From contig NC_057862.1 of the NCBI RefSeq assembly GCF_019393635.1, forward strand, positions 418,545,669-418,609,668: 64,000 nucleotides of DNA, given 5' to 3'. This DNA is from Dromiciops gliroides (Eukaryota > Chordata > Mammalia > Microbiotheria > Microbiotheriidae). Of this stretch, positions 12,640-23,996 are shown one piece after another. Each line of letters begins with the position of its first letter. The stretch's first letter is position 1. The notes beneath the pieces are model-generated. The model saw nothing but the letters and a program-made list of their open reading frames with translations. It had not been told where the DNA came from and did not search any database. The position numbers and the translations under genes were made by a program.

Positions 12640-14838
12640 CCCTTAAACACATTTTTTTAAATCACCTTCAATCACTTGACAAACATCTCACTTTCCCTCT
12701 TTCTTACAGAAGCACAGTATAACTACTGTACAGTTCCAAGTGGCCCTCAGCAACAAGAAAAATGGCTGAAGTCAATAAGTTTTAGGCGACCTAGATTCCA
12801 ATTAGCTGGGAAAGGATTCTTTAGTAAATGAGGATGAGAGTCAGAGAGGTTCATGAAGGTTGCCAAGAATATCAACTGATCAGAATCCAGATCCTTGTAT
12901 AATTTTTCCTATCCATGGATTAGAATGAAATATCAAGGGAGGAAAGGGAAAAATTATGCAAATAAATACAGTAGTTTAGACAGCTGACCTACAAGGTGCC
13001 TCATCCACCTCCCAGTTTATCCACAGGATCATTTTTTTTAAGCACAATGTATTTTATGAATAAACTTCTATACTTTTTAAATGGAGTTTTTCTCCTTTTG
13101 AAGTACAGCTCCAGGCAACTTCAGGTTTCCACAGTGCTAACCCCAGGCAGCAGCTGCTTTTAACTTCTATCTTTTATTTAAAAAACTTAATTGGAAGTTT
13201 TTGTTGCCAGAAGGAGTACTTCAAAGAAAGAAAAAAATTCAAAATTAATACTATATGCCAGAGGTTAGTGGGGAAAGAAAGTAGAAAAATTAAGAAAAGA
13301 AGGGGTTAATGATGTAATATAAGAAAGAGGTGAAAGGGAAGAGCAAGACAAGGAAATGACTAAAGATAGAAAGGGAGGACAGACTCTATAGCCTTGAAAA
13401 TAAAAATGAGGAAAAGGCTATATATTTATCATATTTTGCATACAGTAAAATTCTATATGTCCTGTTGACAATTTTCATGGTTTCTCTAACAGCCCAAATG
13501 TGTTTTGTGCTAATCCTATCCCTGGGCAAGTAATTTTCTCCATGTTTATATTCATCACATCCCTCAATCCTGGGTAAGATATTTGCCCCATGTCTACACT
13601 TTCCTTACCAAAGCCCTCACAGCTTACTTTGTATTTCATGAGCTAAATCTATTCCTGTCATTGCAAACTCTACCCCAATTATGGCAAACTTAAGACAAGA
13701 CAGAATATATCACGAGATGAAAATATAGGAGTTACAACAAAACCTTGTACAGAGCTAGTAAGTCACCTGGAAGGTTCATTGACTGGGGACCCTAGCAGTT
13801 AAGTAAAGACATTCCTTTCACCTCTCGGTTCATTTATTCACATGAAAAGTTTAAGAATATGGATTTACCTTCCAGCATTTCGTACAGATGTGTAAACAAT
13901 AGTAAGAACACTGAGGGTTTCTCTTAACATCAGGTTAGAAAATTTTAGTGGGGAGATAGGATATGTTTCCTGATACTGTGTTAGAAAGGACTGTTATCAG
14001 CTATTTCTCGGACAATTTCCAAATTGATGCAATCTTTCAAAGCACATATAAGATTCTTTACCAAATTGGAGAGCTAATGCTATCTGATAATGACCTCGTT
14101 TGCTGCAATAGATGGCAAAGAACCCCACAAAATAATCTTATTAAAGTCTGTTCTCAGAATGAAACTACCTTTCAACATCTTGCTTTGTTCCCTCTTAAAC
14201 AGAAAGGTAATATTGATAATGTTTCTCATGGTGTGCTGTGAAAAATATCCTATTATTACCTTTGGGTTCTTTTCCTTCCTATCTGTAAGCAAGGCAAGAA
14301 CTATTGTGAGCTTCCAGACAAAAGGAGGAAGAGCAGCTGTCCTATCTCTCATTAGCCCACCATGTGTCCATGCATGCAGAGACCTCTGTGTCTTTTCTAT
14401 TTATTCTCTCATGATCTTGGGTGAATGCATATTCCGGCAGAAATTCATCAAAGTTATCAAAGGCCCAACTAGCAACTAGGGTTCCCTTCAACAAGATCCA
14501 GTGAGGACTCAATGTAGAAGCCATGACCTGCTTGACTCACCCCAGCCATGACTGACCCATTAATAGAAATGTTGTGACCCTCAAGGAACCAGCCCAACTG
14601 AGCAAGGTGCCCCAAAATGAATTTGGTAGGGACTCCATGAAAAGAGAAAAGGACTTCCAGAGCCAGGAGTAGCGTAGCACCTTTCTATACTACATGTTCC
14701 CTACCCATGTGCCTCACTCACTCCCTTGGGACTTTAAGTATGAGCCCACTCTTCCCAGGTTCCATGTATGTGAAGAGGAAAAGGTACATTCCCAATTTTG
14801 GGGCTATATGGTAACTTTTATCTTTGCTATACCTTTTC
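12640..14838. other. Intron-like sequence, nothing recognised
   Basis: Open frames at 13963-14524 overlap on both strands without splice or protein signals. 11866-12160, 14986-15745 and 15900-16740 are similar. Confidence 0.5.
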
Positions 14839-14985
14839 TTTTCTTTTTTTGTGAGGCAATTGGGGTTAAGTGACTTGCCCAGGGTCACACAGCTAGTAAG
14901 TGTCAAGTGTCTGAAGCCGGATTTGAATTCAGGTCCTCCTGAATCCAGGACCAGTGCTCTATCCACTGCGCCACCTAGCTGCCCC
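14839..14985 (-). mobile_element. WSINE-type SINE
   Basis: Perfect flanks TTGCTATACCTTTTC (14824-14838, 14986-15000). Confidence 0.95.
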
Positions 14986-15745
14986 TTGCTATACCTTTTC
15001 AGTAAACAGTACCTTGAAAAAAAAACTATTAAAAATACACCTGGTACCAATCATAGTGGAAAGAATTTAACAATATTAGAGTGTCTATAAATGTCTAAAT
15101 CGTATTATGTTGTAACCTTGATGTTCCCTTCCATAGGGAGAAAACTGGCTATAATAGTAACAGTACAAAAATGTATATAACAATGTAAAGTTTGCAAAGA
15201 GTTTTCCTCACAACAACCTAAACAGAGAACCAAAACTAATCAGATCAGGATTAGCTAATGAAACCACAGTTAACTTATACATTTAGAGAAATTGCAATTA
15301 ATAAGGCTCTAGTCTTCCAGAGAATCTTCTTTAGATATTTCAAGGATCTGTTTAAGAGGGCCAGATTACCCAGTTATACTGTCATTGTGTATTTTTAATA
15401 AAAAATAAGACAGTCTGGAAAATTCTATCACAATACCTCTCTGTGTGCACTGTTCATTATTTTTACCTAAAAAAATCTAGTACGTTTCTATCTCATTTCA
15501 TAAATATCCCTGATTCATAGATCTGAATTTGTTCCACTCAGAGAAATTTATTTTAACTCTGATAATCCTTTACTTAGAATATAATGATCACCAGGAAGGC
15601 TGACAATCATACTCAGGCACATAACTGTCTAAAAGAATTACATATATAATATATTATAAAATAAGATCAGTGTAGAGCATTGATATTTACTTTCACATTT
15701 AATCATCAAAAATAATGGATTTTATTCACCTTAAAGAAGGGTACT

Positions 15746-15890
15746 GGGGCAGCTAGGTGGAGCTGTGGATAAAGCACCAGCCCTGGATTCAGGAGGACCT
15801 GAGTTCAAATCCAGCCTCAGACACTTGACACTTACTAGCTGTGTGACCCTGGGCAAGTCACTTAACCCTCATTGCCCTGCCCCCCCCCCA
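15746..15890 (+). mobile_element. WSINE-type SINE
   Basis: Flanks AAAGAAGGGTACT and AAAAAAGGGTACT. Confidence 0.94.
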
Positions 15891-16746
15891 AAAAAAGGGT
15901 ACTAAATATGGCTGGGGAGATGACGACTTCAATTCTGATTAAAGACAAGCTGTAAATTCTTCTGGATTGATCATAGCATCCTAGAAAAAAGATAGATCAA
16001 CAGAATTAGTAAATTTCTCTTCTTTTAACTGGTTTTGGGGAAGAAAGAATGGACCATATTAAATATTGAGATCATAAGTATACATTAAGTTGTACTATGA
16101 AAAAATTACTATTCCATTTCAATATTTACACCATGTCAATAAAGATATTTAAAGTTCAAATTTCCAATGTAATCTATTTAACTTATCTTTTCATGTATAT
16201 TCTCTCTACACAAAGTTTGTTTATATAGGTGTATTTTTCCTTTATGACTAGATCTTCCACAAGCAAACTATAAGCAGATCTCTAAGGCTCTATAACAACT
16301 GAATTTACAAATACTGTCAGTTTATCTCTGAATTATGGAAATGATAGATGAGGAGATTACTGGATACTAAGGGATACCAGGAACTCATTCACAGCTACAT
16401 TTCTGCTAATTTAACCAATCAATTAATCAATAAGAATTTATTAAGCACTTACTATGTACTAAAGATTGTGCCAGACATGAGCAATACAAATGCAAAAAAA
16501 GAAAGAAAGAAAGAAATAACCCCTGCTCTCAGAGAGTTTATATTCTAACAAGAGTAATTAAAGAAAATTATAGGTTATCTATAAATACAGCATCTAAACT
16601 TACAAAATCAAAGAGTAGAAAGTCCTAAGACTTTACAGACTTTTAGATAGTCTGATTGTTTCTAGTTCCAATATATTTAGATATATATTTTCTTTCATCA
16701 TCAATCACAAGATCTGGTGGCTTGATAATTAAGGTTCTAATGTTTT

Positions 16747-16890
16747 GGGGGTTTTTTGTTTTCTTTGCGGGGCAATGAGGGTTAAGTGACTTGCCCAGGG
16801 TCACACAGCTAGTAAGCGTCAAGTGTCTGAGGCTGGATTTGAACTCAGGTCCTCCTGAATCCTTATCCACTGCACCACCTAGCTGCCCCC
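16747..16890 (-). mobile_element. WSINE-type SINE
   Basis: Flanks TAAGGTTCTAATGTTTT and TAAGGTTCTAGCATTTT. Confidence 0.92.
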
Positions 16891-17247
16891 TAAGGTTCTA
16901 GCATTTTAAAAACCTTTTTAAAGCACTCATGTGAAAATCCCATAAAAATCACAAATAATATTATAATTAAAATGCATAGATCTACTAAAATCAGATCTGC
17001 CCCTCAAAAAATTAAAACAAAATTAAAGAAAATATATCCAGACCCATTTATGGGAGACTCAGATCATCACTCTGACAACCCCAAATTTAAAATATCATAG
17101 ATAGGCAGAATAACACATTATTATGAGAATTAAAGATAATAGAGCTATATAGTTTGGCATTCTAACATTTACCAAAAGGATAGACAAAATTAATAAACCA
17201 GATTACTATTTTTACTTACAAGCAAACAGATTACTATTTTTACTTAC

Positions 17248-17359
17248 AACCAGAACTTTCACATTTCGAAATATTTCTAGGGAAGGAGAACTGTGGCAGC
17301 TTAGTTTTAATAAGAATAGCTAAAAAGTTTTTGTATTTCTTCACAATCTCTTGCATTTC
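17248..17359 (-). CDS. TAF4B-like exon, start of TAFH domain
   Basis: 112 bases between acceptor TTTTCTTACAG and donor GTT|GTAAGTA on the minus strand. It codes EMQEIVKKYKNFLAILIK and then a diverged tail ending KCESSG. TAF4B has MLENVKKCKNFLAMLIKLA at the start of TAFH, so VKKxKNFLAxLIK is the hallmark. The residues after LIK no longer match the family, which suggests relaxed constraint. It leaves one spare base. The donor region is part of a tandem duplication (17199-17249). Confidence 0.62.
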
Positions 17360-17627
17360 CTGTAAGAAAAGAGAAATAGGTCATGTTCACATCCTAGTCT
17401 ATCAATACCAGTTCAATGACATGCTTCTTTCTAAGTTTCATATGTGAATGAGCTGTATTCTATCCTTTCTAGGTGCTCTAACCTCCCCCTCTACCTCCAT
17501 TTATTAACATTCTCATTTTGGGAAGAAGTCAGAGAGATTACTCAGGCAGGGAAGTAAACAAAAAGGAATACTGAATGGAATCTGAATTGGGAGATGTGGC
17601 GGATCAAAAGCCTGTCTTCTCACTTAC

Positions 17628-17657
17628 CCTGTCGGTGCCTAATTTTTGCATTGCTAC
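17628..17657 (-). CDS. TAF4B-like 30-base microexon
   Basis: On the minus strand a strong pyrimidine tract and TGTGTCAG acceptor precede 30 bases coding VAMQKLGTDR, followed by donor AGG|GTAAGTGA. The ten residues join in frame to the next exon. VAMQKLGTDR-EMQEIVKK then parallels TAF4B AAVQINLSPT-MLENVKK. It is short, so support comes from the two good splice sites, the phase and the alignment together. Confidence 0.45.
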
Positions 17658-18760
17658 CTGACACAGTGAAGAAAAAAGAAATATTAAATATTAAAATCCC
17701 TTAAAGTTTTCAGAAGAGATCATTCTTACATTTTAAAGTCCAAACTAAAATCTGAAACCATAAGTCCCAAACTGATACCCTTTGATAAATTGCTGATTTA
17801 ATCCAGCTACCACTCAGAGTGGCACAATAATGTCATTCCTAATGGATCTGATTCTTACCCATACCCTAGGAAGAGCATGATCCAGGTGCTATACCAAAAA
17901 AAAAAACAACAACAAAAAAACTAGGTTTTAAATTAAATGTTCTAAATCACTATTGATTAGAGAAATGTAAATTATAACTACTCTGGGGTACCACTTCATA
18001 CCTATCAGATTGGCCAATAAGACAGAAAAGGAAAATGATAAATGTTGGAGATGTGTAAAATGCATTGTTGGTGGAGTTGTGAACTGATCCAAACATTCTG
18101 GAGAGCAATTTGGAACTATGCCCAAAGGGCTATAAAACTGTATATATCCTTTGACCCAAAAAATGACCCACATGAACAAAAATATTTATAGCAGCTCTTT
18201 TTGAGGTTATAAAGAATTAGAAATTAAAGGGATGCCCATCAAGTGGAAAATGGCTGAACAAGTTATAATATCTGAATGTAATGGAATACTATTACGCTAT
18301 AAGAAATGATAATAAGGCAGATTTCAGAAAAACCTAGAAAGACTTAAGTGGACTGATGCTGAGTGAAGTGAGCAGAACAAGGAGAACATTGTACACAGTG
18401 ACAGCAACATTGTGTGATGATCAACTGTGAAAGACTTAGCTCTTCTCAGCAAGACAATTACAAAAGATTCATGATGGAAAATGCTCTCCACACTCGAAAA
18501 AAGAACTATGGAGTCTGAATGTAGATTGAAGCATACTATTTTCACTTTTGTTGGGGGTTTTTTGTTGTTGTTGTTTCTTCTTTCTTGTAGTTTTTCCCTT
18601 TTGTTCTGATTCTTCTTTCACATAGCTAATGCGGAAATATGTTTAGCATGAGTGTAATGTATAACCTATATCAGATTGCTTGCTGTCTTGGGGAGGGGGA
18701 AGGGTAGCAAGGGAGGGAGGAGAAAAATTTGGAACTCAAAATCTTATAAAAACAAATGCT

Positions 18761-19690
18761 GCTTTTTTCCGCACTACCCAGAAGAGGGATCCATACGGCG
18801 TTGTACTCGGTTTCCGTTGTAACTTTAAAGGGAAACTTCCACAATGTCCGGAGCCCTGGATGTCTTGCAGATGAAGGAAGAGGATGTCCTCAAATTCCTC
18901 GCTGCAGGAATCCATTTGGGTGGCACTAATTTGGACTTCCAGATGGAACAGTACATCTACAAAAGGAAGAGTGATGGCATCTACATCATTAATTTGAAGA
19001 GAACTTGGGAAAAGCTTCTGCTCGCCGCTCCTGCCATTGTTGCCATTGAAAACCCTGCTGATGTTAGTGTTAATTCATCCAGGAACACTGGCCAGCGAGC
19101 TGTTCTGAAATTTGCTGCTGCCACTGGCGCTACACCTATTGCTGGACGTTTCACTCCCGGCACCTTCACTAACCAGATTCAGGAAGCTTTCCGGGAACCT
19201 CGTCTCTTGGTGGTCACTGATCCTCGGGCAGATCACCAGCCTCTGACTGAAGCATCATATGTTAACCTCCCAACCATTGCATTGTGCAACACAGATTCTC
19301 CACTTCGCTATGTGGACATTGCCATTCCATGCAACAACAAGGGAGCTCACTCTGTGGGTCTGATGTGGTGGATGCTGGCCCGTGAAGTCCTACGTATGCG
19401 TGGTACCATCTCCCGTGAACACCCGTGGGAAGTGATGCCTGATCTTTACTTCTACAGGGATCCAGAGGAAATTGAGAAGGTGCCATCTGTGCCCATTCAG
19501 CAGTTACCTACTGAAGACTGGAGTGCTCAGCCTGCTACCGAGGACTGGTCTGCGGCTCCTACTGCTCAGGCCGCTGAGTGGGTAGGGACTACCACAGAGT
19601 GGTCCTAAGTTTTATCCCAGGTGCTCTAATAGAGAAGGAAAAGATTCTTGAAGGAAAATAAATCTTGATTTCTTATCTTCAAAAAAAAAA
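18761..19690 (+). pseudogene. RPSA: RPSA (40S ribosomal protein uS2 / laminin receptor) retrocopy with open frame
   Basis: An intronless copy of RPSA mRNA: 5' leader with the TOP-like pyrimidine start, coding frame 18844-19608, AATAAA at 19657-19662, then an A tail. The 13-base target duplication AAAAACAAATGCT flanks it (18748-18760 and 19691-19703), proving L1-type retrotransposition. The 254-residue frame starts [19 protein letters not shown] and ends [10 protein letters not shown]. Normal RPSA is 295 residues; residues 213-253 are missing exactly in frame between EEIEK and VPSVPIQQ, while the ribosome-binding core and C-terminal TEDWS repeats remain. A few substitutions against remembered mammalian RPSA (T23I, R63P, I77N) suggest a relaxed but fairly young copy. 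It lies inside an L1 3' end, in an intron of the TAF4-like locus on the opposite strand. No promoter of its own is evident, so it is most likely a processed pseudogene. Confidence 0.92.
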
Positions 19691-19703
19691 AAAAACAAAT
19701 GCT

Positions 19704-19882
19704 GGGGCAGCTAGGTGGCACAGTGGATAGAGCACTGGCCCTAGAGTCAGGAGTACCTGAGTTCAAATCGGCTTCAGACACTTGACACTTACTAGCTGTG
19801 TGACCCTGGGCAAGTCACTTGAACCTTATTGGCCTGCAAAATAAATAAATAACTAATGAATGAATTAATAAATTAATAAATT
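19704..19882 (+). mobile_element. WSINE-type CORE-SINE
   Basis: Full SINE head (GGGGCAGCTAGGTGGCACAG), B box GAGTTCAAATC, A-rich tail of AAAT units. It is flanked by AAACAAATGCT and AAACAAATTCT, the same target used by the RPSA retrocopy. Confidence 0.93.
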
Positions 19883-20013
19883 AAAACAAATTCTGAAAAC
19901 TATCTTTACATGTAATTGGGGGAGAGGGATAAAATACTATTTTTAAAAAAGAAAAGTAAAGTTTTTATACACAAAAGCTAAAGGAAGGGTGGCTTCCAGC
20001 CTTGAGTACTGAC

Positions 20014-20241
20014 CTGTGACAAAAGTGTAGTCCCTGGTACAGGAAAGACAGAAACAGCCTGGGCTTTTACAGGCATCTGTGCAGTGGTGCTAAGAGGATA
20101 GGGTTATGAGGGATGGCTGCAAGGCTTTGTCAAAGTTTGGGTTTTCTCTTCAGGAGTCAGTGATGATGGCTGAGAAGCTGTAGTTCCAGAGGCCACCATT
20201 GTTTTATGTAAGCTTGGAGTACCTGTGGTAACAACTAAAAC
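20014..20241 (-). CDS. TAF4B-like exon, linker before TAFH, carrying an in-frame stop
   Basis: A 228-base segment (76 codons, phase 0 to phase 0) between acceptor CTAAAAACAG and donor CAG|GTCAGT on the minus strand. It starts VLVVTTGTPSLHKTMVASGT, resembling TAF4B VVTTVPKPSSVQSVAVPTSV, and ends PVPGTTLLSQ. Codon 46 is TAA (plus strand 20104-20106). Both sides of the stop keep the same frame and a Ser/Thr/Pro/Gln-rich, TAF4-like composition, so this is one point change and not a wrong frame. A second AG lies just after the stop, but using it would break phase with the previous exon. Confidence 0.5.
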
Positions 20242-20369
20242 CTGTTTTTAGAAATCAAGAAAGTGATCAAGCCATGTCTTATTCCTTTCTCAAGACTTCA
20301 TGTTCAGTCAAGTTTGCATCAACGTGTCCTGCAGACTCATACTATAAATCAATAAGCCTTTATTAAGCA

Positions 20370-20590
20370 TCAACTAGGCAGCTAGGAGTTGGGCCCAGAG
20401 TCAGAAAGACTCAAGTGAGAATTTGACCTCAGGTACTTACTTACTGTGTGATTCTGGTCACTTAACTGCTATTTGCCTCAGTTTCCTTGATTATAAAATA
20501 GAGATAATAATAGCACGCACCTCCCTGGGTTGTAAAGTGTTTAGCACTGTGCCTGGAAATTAGTAGGTACTCAATAAATACTATTCCCTG
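20370..20590 (+). mobile_element. Full-length older CORE-SINE/MIR-type element
   Basis: Head GGCAGCTAGGAGTTGGG, core TTACTTACTGTGTGATTCTG, tail AGCACTGTGCCTGGAAATTA. Confidence 0.72.
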
Positions 20591-20996
20591 CCCTCCAGAA
20601 GCTCTTTCCTTCCTTTTTATTCCTACTACCACCAACCTAGTCCCATCAACTCATATCTGGATTACTGCAAAGCTGAGTATAATGCTACATGGGGGAGAAT
20701 GGACCTTTAGTGAAATAGAGAATGTCCAAGCATTCCTGATGGAAAAAAAAAAAGAGTTGCAGTAAAACTTAGAAGAATAAACACAAGAGTGAAGAGAAAC
20801 ATAAAGAAGGCAAACATGAATGAACAATGATAAAGGGCTAAACAAGGATAAACTGCTTTCATGCAAATATGGGGAGTTAATAAATGTGTTCCCTCTGAAC
20901 CCTAACATTGCCAGGGTTGGTAAGGGAGATCTAATTAGACTAGGACTGGAAGTAGGTCTGTTGTCTTCATAATCTTTTTTTTTTTTAAATAGAGAG

Positions 20997-21152
20997 GGGG
21001 CAGCTAGGTGGTACGGTGGATAAAGCACCCGCCCTGGATTCAGGAGGACCTGAGTTCAAATCTGGCTTCAGACACTTGACACTTACTAGCTGTGTGACCC
21101 TGGGGAAGTCACTTAACCTCCACTGCCCCTTGCAAAAAAAAAAAGAAAAAAG
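20997..21152 (+). mobile_element. WSINE-type SINE
   Basis: Flanks AATAGAGAG on both sides. Confidence 0.92.
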
Positions 21153-21599
21153 AATAGAGAGAGGAAGAGATATACACTGCGGGGAGGCAGGAGTAAGAGG
21201 AGAGAGAAAAGAAAAGAAGGTTAGAGAAAATTATCTCAAGTAATGAAGATACACAGGCATCTATATAAATAAGGAGGAGGGGATAGTGGAGGAGAGTGGT
21301 TGACACTTGAACCTCACTCTAATCTGAACTAATCAAAAGAAGGAAGAATACATGCATACAAGCATGCATTTGCATGTACAGAGTATTGGATATAGAAATA
21401 TATTTCACCCAACATGGAAATAGGAAAGAAAAGGAAGAATGGGGAGGGAGAATTAGAGAGAGGGTAGATTAAGGGAAGGCTTAGTCCTAAGCAAACAAAT
21501 TCTAATGTATATTTGTCTCTGTGTGTGTATGTATACAAACATGTACACATATATATATGTATGTATATACACACAAATATATATATATATATCTTTTTA

Positions 21600-22600
21600 G
21601 TTGATAAAGAGTTGGAATCTGAAGTGGTGTCCATAAGTTGAGGAATGGATAAACAAATTATCATATATAAATGTGATGGAATACTATTGTACTAAACTTT
21701 CATCAATGTAATGATCCCCTGGGATTCCAGAGGACTAATGATGAAACATGTTATCCACCTCCTGACAGAGATGTGAAAAACTTAGTGAAGAATTAGACAA
21801 ATATTTTTTTTATGACATGGCCATTGTGGACATTTGTTTTGCTTGACCTTACATGTTTGTAATGAGGACTGGGGGAGAGGGGTTTAAAAAGGAGTATCTT
21901 GTTTGATAAAAAACATATGTATATACATAAAGAAATCTTGGGAAATCTGATCAACACAATGAGCAACTACAATTCCTGAGGTCTCATGATGAAATATGCC
22001 ACCCACCTCCTGACAGAAAGATAGTAGATACAGATAACAGATTGAGACTTTTTTTAGATGGGTCCAATGAGAAATTTTGTTTTGCTTGACTATGCATGCT
22101 TATAACAGGGGTTTTGTTTTTCTTTCTCCATGCAGGGTTTGGGAGAAGAAAGCGAGAGGGAGGGAAAGCTGGTCTTTGTTTGAAAAAAATAAAATTCAAT
22201 TTTAAAAGAATTTTACATTGCCTAAGTTACAAAGAATGAAGAATTCTGAGAAGCATGGGAAAACTTGTATGAACTGATGCAGAGTAGAATCAGGAGAAAT
22301 GTACATACACAACGACTACAACAATGTAAATAGAAAGAACACAACGACAAAACCAAATACCATATAATAGTAAATAATATAATAGAATGTCCAAATTTGG
22401 CACAGAAAAGTTGAGAGACTATGCCTTGCTCCTTTCACTGGAGAAGGAAAAGATTATTGGTATGGAATATTACATATACTATCAGACATGTCTGATGTGT
22501 TCATTGACTTTACTGATTTTTTTTCCTTTTCTTTTTAAATCTTTGTTACAAAGGAAGGTTCACTGGACAGGAGTTTTAAGTATAGGATATGCTCAGCTAA
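21600..22600 (+). mobile_element. Three consecutive L1 3'-UTR pieces
   Basis: About 21610-21925, 21950-22205 and 22210-22600 each carry L1 3' features (AATGTGATGGAATACTATTG; CCACCTCCTGACAGA twice; AACTGATGCAGAGTAGAATC). The first two share CACCTCCTGACAGA and TTTTGTTTTGCTTGAC, so they look like duplicated or sister 3' ends. Confidence 0.6.
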
Positions 22601-22869
22601 CTATACATAGGCGGACTCATCATTAGCATGCTGGCTACCAGATGAGCAAATTGGGGTGGGAGGGCTGGCATAGGGATAAGATATCTATTTATTGAGGGAG
22701 CATTCATGCTAAAGGGTTCACAAGTCATTTGAAATATGGAAGTAAACACATACACACAATGGGAAAAAATACATAATACTTCAGGGGTACATCTTTAGGA
22801 CTCTAGCAATATAATTCTCAAATAGGGGCATCTGAAGGATTTCAAGATCAGTGAGATCCCCCCCCAGAA

Positions 22870-23262
22870 CCTCCAGCTGAGGACATGCCTAGCCCAGCCA
22901 TGATCACTTCTCTTCAGATTCTGTCCTGATTCACCAGAATCTTCTATCTCCGTCCCAGCAGGCTTCTAACCCTGGAGATGCCTTCACTCCTCTGGCCTCC
23001 TCTTCCAATTTGTGAGTTCCACCCCAAAACCTACATTCAAAATGTCCAGGCCAGTCATGCTCACTTCTCTCCCAACTCTGCTCCTAATTCTTCAGGATTT
23101 TCCACCTTGCACTAGTGTAATTACCTCCTGTGCCCCCCTCCCTCTTTTTATGCATCATTTCTCCTAGAGGCTAGAGACTTTCTCTGTATTTGAATTCCCA
23201 GTGCTTATATCACAGTACCTGGCATATCATAAGTACTTAATAAATGCTTTATCTATCTACCA
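22870..23262 (+). mobile_element. L2-related 3' fragment with an internal duplicated block
   Basis: Ends CAGTACCTGGCATATCATAA then TTAATAAATGC. Upstream, CCAGCCATGATCACTTCTCT and CCAGTCATGCTCACTTCTCT show a repeated block about 150 bases apart. Confidence 0.5.
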
Positions 23263-23266
23263 TAGG

Positions 23267-23996
23267 AAGAAGTTCTTAAACTTTTTGGGGACCCCTCTGC
23301 CAGTCTGATGAAACCCAGGGACTCCTTTTCAGAACAGTGTTGTCAAATGCATGAAATAAAATACATAGGATTATGAAGGAAATGAACTATATTAAAAATA
23401 GTTATCTATATCTATAACCATACCTATATCTATCTGTCTATCTATCTTTCTATCAAACAAGTTCAGGGTGTGATGTTTTAAAATCTAAATGTGTAGTCAC
23501 TTTAAATTAGAAGCTTTAGCACCAGTCTTTGAGCATTAAGCATTTATTAAAACATACCAGGTATTCAAGTGCAATTCAAAAAGTTAAGAAAAGGCCTGTC
23601 TAGCCTAGAGTTCCAACCTGGTTTGGCTCTTCCTCAAGTCCTCCACCATGAACCTCCTTCAATCATGAACTGTCTCAAATGGAGTGTGGAAGCCTTTTTA
23701 TAGGTCTGGAGCAGAGGCGGTCCTTACACACTGCTTCAAGTTGATTGGTTAGCATCATCCAAATCCATTGGTTCACTAGGGTTGAAGGCGGTCTCCAGTT
23801 GAGTTAGCTTCTGAGAACAATACCTTCTTAAGGGCTAGCCAGGTGTGATTACAATCTAGTTAATTTGAAGTAGGCTTATCAGCAGTCAATCACTCTCACT
23901 TAATTCAATCAGTTTAGATTAATCTCCAGGTGGGCCTTTGAGTATCTGCTAAATCCCATTATTTTATCACAAGGGACTCCAAGTCAAGAACATCTG
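23267..23996 (+). mobile_element. hAT-type miniature element split by a solo LTR
   Basis: Left part has AGTTCTTAAACTTTTTGGGG; right part after the LTR reads GGGACTCCAAGTCAAGAA. Together they give the ends of the family whose other copies (27653-28049, 47613-47791) have CAGGGGTTCTTAA-like inverted ends. Confidence 0.65.
23469..23971 (-). repeat. Solo LTR nested in a hAT element
   Basis: 503 bases from TGTGATAAAATAATGGG to TTAAAACATCACA on the minus strand, with a TATAAAAAGGC box, AATAAATGCTTAA and a perfect AGGG duplication (23465-23468, 23972-23975). The end resembles family A LTRs, but this one is more diverged. Confidence 0.82.

Larger units (their letters stand above)
17930..19960 (+). 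mobile_element. L1 LINE 3' end, interrupted by RPSA retrocopy and a SINE
   Basis: 17930-18760 matches the conserved mammalian L1 3' region (small-animal-like phrases: TTTGGAACTATGCCCAAAGG, then AATGGAATACTATTACGC). The marsupial G-rich 3' UTR follows (CTTGGGGAGGGGG) and resumes at 19895 with GAAAACTATCTTTACATG. RPSA and a SINE lie between. Confidence 0.85.

Noticed and set aside
18844-19608. RPSA frame as the functional ribosomal protein gene
   Set aside because: No introns, A tail, target duplications, and 41 core-to-tail codons missing; a retrocopy.
20014-20101. Alternative acceptor CCTCTTAG just after the stop in the linker exon
   Set aside because: It would need an upstream exon in another phase; the recognised upstream exon ends in phase 0.
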